From Acidobacteriota bacterium (GTDB taxonomy: Bacteria > Acidobacteriota > Terriglobia > Acidiferrales > UBA7541): a stretch of 14,647 bases of DNA. Every line of letters starts with the position of its first letter. Positions within the stretch are counted from its first letter, which is position 1. The stretch is taken from NCBI GenBank assembly GCA_028876695.1, contig JAGWRH010000109.1, positions 1 to 14,647 on the forward strand, in the 5' to 3' direction. Shown here one piece after another: positions 7,612-14,326 of the stretch. The notes under the pieces are model-generated. The model made no database searches, was not told where the DNA came from, and saw only the letters and a list, made by a program, of their open reading frames with translations. Both the position numbers and the translations under genes were made by a program.

Positions 7612-8216
7612 TTCGCGCTCCTCTCGAGTTCGCCCACGAACGTGCGGAACAGCTTGGATTCGTCGCCCGGCGTGAGCCGCTCGCGGAGCATACCTTCGGC
7701 CGCTTCGATCGCCATTCGCGCGGCGGCGGCTCGCAGTTCCACGCGCGAAGCTCGCTCGGCCGCGGCGATTTCCGCCTGCGCCGCCCGCTCGATCATTTCC
7801 GCTTCCGCTTTCGCCAACGCACGGATGCGTTCGGCTTCGGCTCGCGTCCCGCGTTCCGCTTCCGCCCGCATCGCGGCTACCTCGGCATCGATCGCCGCGA
7901 GTTTGGCGCGCACTTCGCGACGCTGCTGTTCCGCGGCTTCGCGCGCGCGCGTTCCTTCCGCGATTTTCCGCGTAATGTCCTCTGAGTTCTTTCTGAATTT
8001 CGGAGCCGCTTTCGCGAAGGCGTACACAAGAATCGCCACCAGCACGGCGAAATTGATCCATCGAAAGGCCCATCCGCTGGTTGTGTCGGTGACGCCCCCC
8101 CCGGCCTCCTGCGCGAACGCAGGCATGGCCGCGAAACACAGCGCCGCCGCGGTCAGCGCGATACTCGCGCCGCGCGCGCAAACGCTCGATGAAATTCGGC
8201 GCTCCCCAAGTATCAC
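7608..8216 (-). CDS. atpF: ATP synthase Fo subunit b with signal-peptide-like N-terminus
   Basis: Subunit b is the membrane-anchored stator stalk. The 202-residue protein has a transmembrane segment at about 51-70 (FRWINFAVLVAILVYAFAKA) and then a long Ala/Arg/Glu-rich amphipathic helix (about 75-185) suited to dimerising with b' and meeting delta. Ahead of the anchor are some 36 extra residues: a basic start, a hydrophobic run LTAAALCFAAMPAFA and a likely cleavage site after AFA. This looks like a cleavable signal peptide, making the gene longer than the roughly 160 residues of E. coli b. The start is GTG at 8216, overlapping the atpF' stop as GTGA; a later start would remove the signal-like part. 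It is the second of two b-type genes in tandem. Confidence 0.9.
   Translation of the reverse strand: MILGERRISSSVCARGASIALTAAALCFAAMPAFAQEAGGGVTDTTSGWAFRWINFAVLVAILVYAFAKAAPKFRKNSEDITRKIAEGTRAREAAEQQRREVRAKLAAIDAEVAAMRAEAERGTRAEAERIRALAKAEAEMIERAAQAEIAAAERASRVELRAAAARMAIEAAEGMLRERLTPGDESKLFRTFVGELERSAN
7618..7622 (-). promoter_or_regulatory. Shine-Dalgarno fixing the TTG start of atpH
   Basis: The minus strand reads AGGAG six bases before TTG at 7611, inside the end of atpF. It supports a TTG start for atpH where no ATG is in a suitable place. Confidence 0.7.
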
Positions 8217-8680
8217 TGGACGACACCCGCGCGCGTGGGCGATGGGCTTCGTAAGATTGTTCGAACAATTTGCTGGGCAAGAGCTGAAGTCTGCGCTTCC
8301 ACATCCGTAAGCGCCGCCTTGAAATCATCGGCGATGCGCTTCTTCGCGACGGCCACTTCCTCCGCGGCCCGGGCGTGCATGGCCTTTAACAGCTTTGCGC
8401 GATTTTCGAGAGCTGCCTGGCGGGCCGCTTCTTGCCGGCCATAAATCTCCGCGCGCGCTCGCCGCAACGCTTCGTGGTATGCATCGAGCTCATGCTTCGC
8501 CTCCGCTTCCACGGTGGCTGCTTCGGCGCGGGCGCCTTCGATGCGCGCTGCGCGCTCCGCCATGGTTTTCTGCAGCGGTGTGAAGAAAGCCCAGCGCATG
8601 AACGCGTAGAACAGCAGGAACAGAACCACAGTTGGCGCGGCGGCTAGGAACAAAATTTCGAGCTGGTGGAGGATTGCCAT
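8213..8680 (-). CDS. atpF': ATP synthase Fo subunit b' (first b-type subunit)
   Basis: This is the first gene of the operon. The 155-residue protein has one N-terminal membrane helix (about 7-29, containing VVLFLLFYAFMRWAFF) followed by PLQKTMAERAARIEGARAEA and a long charged helix to about residue 140, the standard b architecture. It lacks the signal-peptide-like leader of the following b gene. Tandem b' and b genes normally form a heterodimeric stator stalk. The ATG at 8680 has only a poor ribosome binding site. The gene ends in a GTGA overlap with atpF. Some databases call it atpX or a second atpF. Subunits a and c, which often precede b, are not encoded next to it. Confidence 0.9.
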   Translation of the reverse strand: MAILHQLEILFLAAAPTVVLFLLFYAFMRWAFFTPLQKTMAERAARIEGARAEAATVEAEAKHELDAYHEALRRARAEIYGRQEAARQAALENRAKLLKAMHARAAEEVAVAKKRIADDFKAALTDVEAQTSALAQQIVRTILRSPSPTRAGVVQ

Positions 8681-8783
8681 CGTCGGATAAACGCGCTGCT
8701 ACCGTGCTCCTGTTTTATTTTTGGTGATACCCGGCGTGACGGTCCGGCTGCACCCACTTAGCAAGTGCCGATCAAAGCCAGAA

Positions 8784-8813
8784 ATTATCGCATTACGTTC
8801 GCTACTGCGTCAA
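8784..8813 (-). promoter_or_regulatory. Candidate sigma70 promoter of the ATP synthase operon
   Basis: On the minus strand TTGACG (8808-8813) and GATAAT (8784-8789) are 18 bases apart, each one mismatch from consensus. Transcription would start near 8777, giving a leader of about 95 bases before atpF'. It lies in the 174-bp gap (8681-8854) between the YyaL-type gene and atpF', exactly where an operon promoter is expected. I see no clear terminator for the upstream gene in this gap. Confidence 0.65.
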
Positions 8814-8854
8814 TCGGTTTGGATAAGTGAAAAGCCCGCTTCAACTTAAATTTG

Positions 8855-10972
8855 TCACCGCGTCGCCGCTGCCCCCGAAACCTGCCCGGAAGCCAGTGAG
8901 AACAGCAATTCTCGCGCCGAAACCGGCGGATGGCACGTCGTCCCGCTGCAAACGATCGCCTGCGCCTTCGACGCGTCCAGATGGGGCAGAGTCTCGCGAA
9001 GCGCCGCTGGGAGTACCGCGGTAGGCGCACGCTCGGGCGTGATCCGCAGCACAATTTTTCCAAAACGATACACTTCGAGAGCCGATCGTTCGAGCGCAGC
9101 GGCCGCCTCGTCCTTCGTATTTCCCGTCACCACGATTTCCATCGGATGCCGCGAGTGCAACAGCGCGGCAAGAGCATAATTGGCGGCGTGTAGCCCGTAC
9201 TGCGGCATCGAACCAATGAACGTTTCGAGAGTCTTTTCCGCGAAGTCGCTGTAGAGTGTTTCCCCCGTCAGCGCGGCGATTCGCTCGAGCACCGTCACCG
9301 CTACGGAATTCGCGCCCGGCGTTGGAGAATCCTGCAACGGCTTGCGGCGAACGTCCAGCCCTCCGAGCGGAGCCGAATCCTTGGCGCGATCGAAAAATCC
9401 GCCGCCATCCGGATCGCCGAAGCGCTCAATGCAAAGCCGCATGGCGCGCTCAGCCGTCTCGAAATATCGGCGATCGAGCGTCTGTTCCCACGTGTCGAGA
9501 AGCGCGGCGATCGCGAAAACCTGATCCTCGAGAACGCCTTCCAGGCGCGGTCCGCCGATACGGTGCAGGAAGCCCTTCGATTCATCCCACGCCCCGCCGA
9601 GAATGCGATCGAGCGACTTCAGCGCAAATGTGCGGCAATCGGTGCGGTCCATCACGCGTGCGGCCTCTAGATACGCCGAGATGAACATCGCGTTCCAGCC
9701 AACATAGTGCGTCCGATCCACCGTCGGGACCGGCCGTCGCGCCATGCGCGCCGCCAGCAATTTGCCGCGCGCGCGCGCAAGCAGGATCGTCGCGCTCGCC
9801 GCGTCTAGTTCGAGCTTCTCCGCGAGCGCCTCGATATGCGACGCAACCCAAAGCACGTTCCGCGCCGGATCGTGGTGCATTTCGCCATCGGCTGCAACGT
9901 CGTAATAAATCTCGATGGCTCGAGACTCCTCCGGCGACAACGCATCGCGGACTTCGTTGAGCGTCCAAGTGAAATAATCGCCATCGTCTTCGAGCGTCTG
10001 ATCCGCATCCTGGCTGGCGTAAAAGCCGCCGCGCTGCTGATCCGAAAGAACCTCAGTGACCCAGGAAATGATTCCCTCGGCGATATCTCGATAGAGCGGC
10101 TTGGCCGTGACCTGATAGGCGTGGAGATAGTTTCTCAAGAGCTCCGAATTGTCGTAGCTCATCTTTTCGAAGTGCGGTACACACCAGCGCTCATCAACGG
10201 AATACCGATGGAAGCCGCCGCCAAGCTGGTCATAGACGCCACCGCGAGCCATGCCTTCTAGCGTGCGCTCCGCCACGTGAAGCAGCCGGCCGTCGCGCGT
10301 TGCCTGATACCGTTCCAGAAGCAGATCGATCGCTCCGGCATGGGGGAACTTCGGCGCGTTTCCGAACCCGCCGTGCCGCTCATCGAATTGCGAAAGCGCC
10401 GATTCGACCACAATATCAACGATCCGCGGATCGAACACGCCGCGCGCGTCCTGAAAAATTTCCGCTTTGGCAACGGCCTGCTCCAGCGCGCGCCAGGATT
10501 GGTCCACTTCCGCGCGCCGGTTCTTGTACGCATCGGAAATTGCCAGCAGGATGCGCTTGAATCCGGGTCGGCCCATACGGTCGTCGGGAGGGAAATACGT
10601 GCCGCCGAAGAAAGGCTTCCCGTCTGGCGTCAGGAACGCGGTGAGGGGCCAGCCGCCCTGGCCGGAAATGGCGCTGATCGCGGATTGATACCGTGCGTCC
10701 ACGTCCGGGCGTTCATCGCGATCCACTTTGATCGGAACGTACAGACGGTTGATAATCTCCGCGATTTCCGCGTTTTCGTAGCTTTCGCGGTCGATCACAT
10801 GGCACCAGTGGCACCACACCGCTCCGATATCGAGCAGAATCGGTTTTTCATCCGCGCGCGCCTTCGCGAATGCGTCTTCGCCCCATTCGTTCCAGTCGAT
10901 GGGCTGATGGGCGGCCGACCGCAGATAGGCGCTGGCGGAATCTTTTAGACGGTTTTCGTGGGTTTGGGTCAT
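8855..10972 (-). CDS. YyaL/SPATA20-type thioredoxin-domain protein (DUF255)
   Basis: This is a large (705 aa) cytoplasmic-type protein of the family known as YyaL in bacteria and SPATA20 in animals. An N-terminal thioredoxin-like domain carries the family motif WCHWCH (53-58, cysteines C54 and C57), then GGWPLTAFLTPDGKPFFGGT and YFP (106-128). The rest resembles an alpha/alpha six-barrel as in glycan-processing enzymes, with conserved blocks APKFPH (206-211) and GGVYDQLGGGFHRYS (244-258), VPHFEKMSYDN (265-275). All hallmark residues are intact and the length is normal. The biochemical role of the family is not firmly established; thiol redox combined with binding of a sugar-like substrate is inferred from folds. 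The ATG at 10972 lies directly before the expected HENRLKDSASAYLRSAA start. It is on the same strand as the ATP synthase operon but probably transcribed separately. Confidence 0.92.
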   Translation of the reverse strand: MTQTHENRLKDSASAYLRSAAHQPIDWNEWGEDAFAKARADEKPILLDIGAVWCHWCHVIDRESYENAEIAEIINRLYVPIKVDRDERPDVDARYQSAISAISGQGGWPLTAFLTPDGKPFFGGTYFPPDDRMGRPGFKRILLAISDAYKNRRAEVDQSWRALEQAVAKAEIFQDARGVFDPRIVDIVVESALSQFDERHGGFGNAPKFPHAGAIDLLLERYQATRDGRLLHVAERTLEGMARGGVYDQLGGGFHRYSVDERWCVPHFEKMSYDNSELLRNYLHAYQVTAKPLYRDIAEGIISWVTEVLSDQQRGGFYASQDADQTLEDDGDYFTWTLNEVRDALSPEESRAIEIYYDVAADGEMHHDPARNVLWVASHIEALAEKLELDAASATILLARARGKLLAARMARRPVPTVDRTHYVGWNAMFISAYLEAARVMDRTDCRTFALKSLDRILGGAWDESKGFLHRIGGPRLEGVLEDQVFAIAALLDTWEQTLDRRYFETAERAMRLCIERFGDPDGGGFFDRAKDSAPLGGLDVRRKPLQDSPTPGANSVAVTVLERIAALTGETLYSDFAEKTLETFIGSMPQYGLHAANYALAALLHSRHPMEIVVTGNTKDEAAAALERSALEVYRFGKIVLRITPERAPTAVLPAALRETLPHLDASKAQAIVCSGTTCHPPVSARELLFSLASGQVSGAAATR

Positions 10973-11099
10973 GCGGGCAAGATCTCGGGTTTGGTCTTTA
11001 TGCAGCTCACTTCCACCCTACCACACGTGTTCGTCAAAAGCAGCGTGCGGCGCTCGAGCCAAATACAGCTGCGCTGGCAACGCAAGGCAAGGATTTCCG

Positions 11100-11519
11100 T
11101 TAGGCTGCCGATCGCGGCGCGATGCTGTCCAACGCGCGTCGGAGCTTCTCATTCACCTCACTTGCCAGTTGCCCGAGTTCCCGATGTCCGGTGATCGAGA
11201 GCATTTTCAACGCATCGACCGCGCCGACGTACACGCGCCCGTCCCGCTCGTACACCACCGCATTGCACGGCAAGAGCAGGCCTAAATTGATGTCGTGCTC
11301 CAGAGCCTCGCGTGCCAGCGGGGGATTGCACGCGCCCAAAATCACGTACTTCGGGAAATCGACTCCGAGCTTCTCCTTCAACTTCGCCTGAATGTCGATC
11401 TGGCAAAGCACGCCAAAACCTTCTTTCTTTAATGCAGCCTCTGTTTGCGCGACCGCTTCGTCGAACCGGAGTTTTGTCACGCGTAAGTCACCGTATGAGC
11501 TTGTGGCGATATCTTGCAT
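11100..11519 (-). CDS. DUF302 family protein
   Basis: The 139-residue product matches the DUF302 family: FGVLCQIDIQAKLKEKLGVD (35-54), LGACNPPLA (61-69), GLLLPCNAVVYE (80-91) and VGAVDALKML (98-107). The two conserved cysteines (C64 and C85) lie in the LGACNPP and LLPCN blocks. The family is small, soluble, and of unknown biochemical function; members occur near redox and metal genes. I chose the ATG at 11519, preceded by GCAGGTG; the frame continues upstream to 11561 with no better site. It is divergent from the VOC gene, and the region between them holds a CRP/FNR-like palindrome. The gap of 127 bp to the YyaL-type gene holds a possible TTGACG -35 but no good -10, so cotranscription of the two genes is possible. 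Confidence 0.9.
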   Translation of the reverse strand: MQDIATSSYGDLRVTKLRFDEAVAQTEAALKKEGFGVLCQIDIQAKLKEKLGVDFPKYVILGACNPPLAREALEHDINLGLLLPCNAVVYERDGRVYVGAVDALKMLSITGHRELGQLASEVNEKLRRALDSIAPRSAA

Positions 11520-11621
11520 GTCAGCACCTGCCTTAATTCTAAGGATGCCGCCCAGGCGCATTCGATTCTGCCGTGCGGCGCCCTAACTCACACCAGCGTT
11601 GCCAAAATCACCCACCGCTAC

Positions 11622-11637
11622 CGTGATCTCTGTCACA
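11622..11637. promoter_or_regulatory. CRP/FNR-like palindrome between DUF302 and VOC genes
   Basis: The plus strand reads CGTGATCTCTGTCACA, which on the minus strand is TGTGA-N6-TCACG. This is nine of ten defined bases of the classical CRP-type operator. It lies 103 bp upstream of the DUF302 start and 144 bp upstream of the VOC start, so it could serve either gene. Binding by a CRP/FNR-family regulator is inference from the half-site pattern only. Confidence 0.45.
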
Positions 11638-11662
11638 GGTCGCGTCATCCAGGCCGCGACCT
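11637..11662. repeat. Perfect 8-bp inverted repeat next to the CRP-like site
   Basis: AGGTCGCG (11637-11644) and CGCGACCT (11655-11662) pair perfectly around a ten-base spacer. It abuts the CRP/FNR-like palindrome. It has no T-tract, so it is not an intrinsic terminator. It could be a second operator or an RNA hairpin in the VOC leader. Confidence 0.4.
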
Positions 11663-11767
11663 CCTGCTTCTCACGAAATCTGCCGAGGCGAAATTCAGCA
11701 GTTGCTCGATTCGACTAGAGGTGCGACTCTGGCGCGGCTGCCGACCACGTGCAGCAGAACATCAGCC

Positions 11768-11774
11768 AAGGAGG
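11768..11774 (+). promoter_or_regulatory. Strong Shine-Dalgarno of the VOC gene
   Basis: AAGGAGG stands six bases before the ATG at 11781. It decides the start against a frame that stays open back to about 11514. Confidence 0.85.
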
Positions 11775-11780
11775 AAGCTC

Positions 11781-12320
11781 ATGCCGCTTACCGTTTTCGG
11801 CCAGCCGCAAGACGGCGTTATCCAATCCGCCTTCGTCGTCCAGGATGTCCGCGCGTCAATGACCGAATGGATTGACAAGCTGAAGATCGGCCCGTGGTTC
11901 CTGCTGCCCGAATTTACAGGCGTGGATGCTCTCTACCATGGCAAGCCCTCTACCGCCACCGTCTCCATCGCTATGGCCTTCGCCGGGCACATGTGGATTG
12001 AGCTCATTCAGCCGCTCGATGACGAGCCTTCGGTTTATCGCGACATCATCCGGCGCCGCGGCTACGGCTTCCATCATTTTGGCATGGGCACCGCCGATTT
12101 CGATCGCGATGTCGAGCGCTACAAAGCCGCCGGCGCCGAACTCGCCTTCTTCGCGCGTGTCCCTAGCGGCGGCCGCGTCGCGTACATGGACACGTCCGCC
12201 ACGCTCCCGGGCATGACCGAGCTCATCGAGCTCGGCGCCTCGTTCGATTCCGTTTTCAGCCGCATGTACCGCGCCTCCATCGGCTGGGACGGCTCCGACC
12301 CGTTGCGCTCATTCATGTAG
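11781..12320 (+). CDS. VOC (glyoxalase/dioxygenase-fold) family protein
   Basis: The 179-residue protein has two beta-alpha-beta-beta-beta modules of the vicinal oxygen chelate superfamily, closest in pattern to the Glyoxalase_4 group. Module one runs from IQSAFVVQDVRASMTEWIDK through GPWFLLPEF to MWIELIQPL (71-79). Module two starts at GYGFHHFGMGTADFDRDVER (94-113) and closes with YMDTSATLPGMTELIELG (135-152). Candidate metal ligands are E74, H98 or H99 and E150; the first-module position usually held by His is Gln15 here, so metal binding may be incomplete or different. The substrate is unknown; these proteins include isomerases, epimerases, lyases and dioxygenases. The start is fixed by a strong AAGGAGG. 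The gene stands alone, divergent from DUF302 and convergent with the MATE gene. Confidence 0.88.
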   Translation: MPLTVFGQPQDGVIQSAFVVQDVRASMTEWIDKLKIGPWFLLPEFTGVDALYHGKPSTATVSIAMAFAGHMWIELIQPLDDEPSVYRDIIRRRGYGFHHFGMGTADFDRDVERYKAAGAELAFFARVPSGGRVAYMDTSATLPGMTELIELGASFDSVFSRMYRASIGWDGSDPLRSFM

Positions 12321-12350
12321 CGCAGCGGTCTGCTCCAGTACGTTTGTGAC

Positions 12351-12406
12351 GGGCCAGTTTGAATTTTCTTGATCGTGACAAAAGCAGTCAAAATTCAAAC
12401 TGACCC
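12351..12406. repeat. 56-bp inverted-repeat element
   Basis: The arms GGGCCAGTTTGAATTTT (12351-12367) and AAAATTCAAACTGACCC (12390-12406) are reverse complements over 17 bases except one position, around a 22-base centre with a nested four-base pairing (TGAC...GTCA). The AT-rich arms contrast with the GC-rich surroundings. It lies between two convergent genes. No T-run follows either side, so it is not a standard terminator. It may be a miniature mobile element, the fused ends of a lost insertion sequence, or a palindromic repeat family. No obvious target-site duplication is visible. Confidence 0.7.
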
Positions 12407-12472
12407 AGTGTCGTGCGTTGCATGCCAAGCGGCCCGCCACCACACCACCTTGATTTCAAGCGCGCCGAAGCT

Positions 12473-13885
12473 CTAAATCTCTTGCTTCTTCCACTTTCCG
12501 CGCCTGAACAGCGTCACGCTTGCCAACGCGATCGCCGCCTCTGCGATGACGATCGACCAATACACGCCGTTCGCCCGCAGCCGCTCGTGGATTGCCAGCC
12601 AGTACGCCAGCGGAATTTCAAAAATCCAAAATCCGAAAAAATTCACAATCGTCGGCGTAATTGTGTCTCCCGCGCCATTGAACGCCTGCAGGATCACCAT
12701 TTCGTACGCGTACCCGATATTGCCGTAGCTCACGATTCGCAGGCACGACGCCGCGCGCGGCACGACTTGCGGATCGTGTGTGAAAATGCGCACGATCGGC
12801 ACCGCGAATAAAATAAAAATCATGCCGATCCCTCCCAGAAATACCATGTTGTAGAATCCCGTCCGCCACACGGACTTCTCCGCCCGCTGCGGATGCTTCG
12901 CTCCCAGGTTTTGGCCCACCAGCGTCGCCGCCGCGTTGCTCAGTCCCCACGACGGCAAAATCGCGAAGATCACCACGCGGATCGCGATCGTGTATCCAGC
13001 CACCGCCGCCGCTCCAAAGATGCTCACGATGCGCACCAGGCCGATCCAGCTCGATTGCGCGATGATGAACTGCACGATTCCCGTTGACGACACGCGCGCC
13101 AGCCGCCACAGCACCTCCCATTTCACCCGGAGCTGCCGCCGCAGGATGCGAATCCGCTCCGTCCCGCGCATCAGCCGGTAAAACTGGTACAGCACTCCAA
13201 TTCCGCGCCCGCTGAACGTCGCCAGCGCCGCGCCCGTCACGCCCAGCCGTGGAAATGGCCCAAGCCCGAAAATTAGGCACGGATCGAGCGCCAAGTTGAT
13301 GATGTTCGATAGCCACAGCAACCGCATGGCGATGGCCGCGTCCCCCGCGCCGCGAAAGATCGCGTTGTTCAGGAACAGCATCATCACCACGCCGCTGCCG
13401 CCCAGCGCGATGCGCGCATAGTTGCTGCCCACCGCCACGATCGCCGGCGTCGCGCCCATCAACCGCAGCAGGTCCGGAGCGAAGATCCAGCACGGCACGC
13501 CGATCGCTACCGAAAGGATCAGCCCCAGAAAAATGGCCTGCACTCCGGCCACCGCCGCGTCCTTCGGGTCGTCCTCGCCAATCCGCCGCGCCACCATCGC
13601 CGTCGTCGATAGGCTCAAGCCCATGGCGATCGCGAACACCAGCGTCAGCATCGACTCGGTTAGTCCGACCGTCGCCACGGCGTTCTCGCCGATCCGCCCG
13701 ACCCAGAACACGTCCACCACCGCGAACAGCGACTCCAGCACCATCTCCAGCACCATCGGAATCGCCAGCAGCAAAATGGCGCGGTTCAGGCTCCCGGTCG
13801 TGAAGTTCATGTGCGACCCGCGCACCGCTTCGCGGATCGAGGCCCACAAACTGGGCTGCTCTTGTGTAGTGACTACGCCTTCCAT
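12473..13885 (-). CDS. MATE family multidrug/Na+ (or H+) antiporter
   Basis: This is an inner-membrane efflux protein of the MATE family, exporting organic cations or metabolites in exchange for Na+ or H+. From the ATG at 13885 it has 470 residues and about twelve hydrophobic segments in two similar halves. Family signatures include LLLAIPMVLEMVLESLFAVV and DVFWVG at the start of half one, AIFRGAGDAAIAMR and GVTGAALATFSGRGIG mid-protein, and AAATLVGQNLGAKHPQRAEK and LQAFNGAGDTITPT in half two. The C-terminus is a short basic tail (RRGKWKKQEI). The frame stays open to a TTG at 13957, but that start has no ribosome binding site and adds a non-family tail. No regulator gene lies beside it, so the substrate cannot be inferred. 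Confidence 0.93.
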   Translation of the reverse strand: MEGVVTTQEQPSLWASIREAVRGSHMNFTTGSLNRAILLLAIPMVLEMVLESLFAVVDVFWVGRIGENAVATVGLTESMLTLVFAIAMGLSLSTTAMVARRIGEDDPKDAAVAGVQAIFLGLILSVAIGVPCWIFAPDLLRLMGATPAIVAVGSNYARIALGGSGVVMMLFLNNAIFRGAGDAAIAMRLLWLSNIINLALDPCLIFGLGPFPRLGVTGAALATFSGRGIGVLYQFYRLMRGTERIRILRRQLRVKWEVLWRLARVSSTGIVQFIIAQSSWIGLVRIVSIFGAAAVAGYTIAIRVVIFAILPSWGLSNAAATLVGQNLGAKHPQRAEKSVWRTGFYNMVFLGGIGMIFILFAVPIVRIFTHDPQVVPRAASCLRIVSYGNIGYAYEMVILQAFNGAGDTITPTIVNFFGFWIFEIPLAYWLAIHERLRANGVYWSIVIAEAAIALASVTLFRRGKWKKQEI

Positions 13886-14210
13886 CGATGCGGCTGCTTT
13901 CTGCGTCGCGCTGCATGCCTGCACAATTGCGCGCTCTTTGACGCCTTCGAATCGCAAAAATTGAAAATGAATGAAGCGGGGTCCCCGGCGCGCGATTTCG
14001 GCGCGATGGGGTACTAGACGCCGACCGGCGTCGCCTTGCGCGAGAACTGCGGTTCAATGAGGATAATCATCGGTCCACCGCCCGTTGAGAGCTTTTCCGG
14101 GTGCCGCACTCCGAGCGCACTTCGCGAAGGGTGCGGAATTGGTGAATTCTACTCGCGGCCTGCCAGTCGCGCAATCGGAATCGGATAAAATATGCGTCGG
14201 CAACCCGAGC
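13886..14210. other. Non-coding stretch upstream of the MATE gene
   Basis: I see no gene supported by ribosome binding site or protein features in these 325 bases. They hold the upstream region of the MATE gene, a perfect short palindrome at 14017-14032 and a weak nested hairpin around 14106-14143. I could not identify a convincing -35/-10 pair for the MATE gene. Short open frames on both strands here have no recognisable content. Confidence 0.5.
14017..14032. repeat. Short palindrome, possible operator
   Basis: GACGCCG and CGGCGTC flank a two-base centre, forming a 16-bp palindrome 132 bp upstream of the MATE start. The spacing would suit a repressor site, but in GC-rich DNA such palindromes also occur by chance. 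Confidence 0.25.
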
Positions 14211-14262
14211 AAATTAAAACGGCCGGCGACGAATCCTGTTGCGGAGTCTTCGTCGCCGGCCG
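14211..14262 (-). terminator. Rho-independent terminator of the Gly/Arg-rich gene
   Basis: The arms at 14220-14233 and 14249-14262 are a perfect 14-bp GC-rich inverted repeat with a 15-base loop. On the minus strand the stem is followed by TTTTAATTTG, a good U-tract. It lies 65 bp downstream of the stop of the minus-strand gene that runs off the right edge. Confidence 0.85.
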
Positions 14263-14326
14263 CTGCGTGATCCCCAGCTCGCGAGGAACTTACGCGCCGG
14301 GGTGGATGCATCCCGTTGGTTAGTTC

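Noticed and set aside
7612..8328. Upstream extension of the atpH frame into atpF and atpF'
   Set aside because: The residues are Arg/Gly/Ser-rich out-of-frame translation. The delta domain begins at the TTG at 7611, which has its own AGGAG site.
10973..11099. Promoter of the YyaL-type gene with TTGACG as -35
   Set aside because: A TTGACG is present on the minus strand, but no acceptable -10 stands 16-18 bases further on, so I did not annotate it.
13886..13957. Longer MATE gene starting at TTG 13957
   Set aside because: There is no Shine-Dalgarno before the TTG, and the added 24 residues do not resemble a MATE N-terminus. The ATG at 13885 is preferred, though its own ribosome binding site is weak.
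12618..14057. 479-residue open frame on the minus strand overlapping the MATE gene
   Set aside because: It is a different frame of the same strand as the MATE gene, very rich in Arg, Gly and Asp, with no hydrophobic segments. The MATE frame has all the family signatures.
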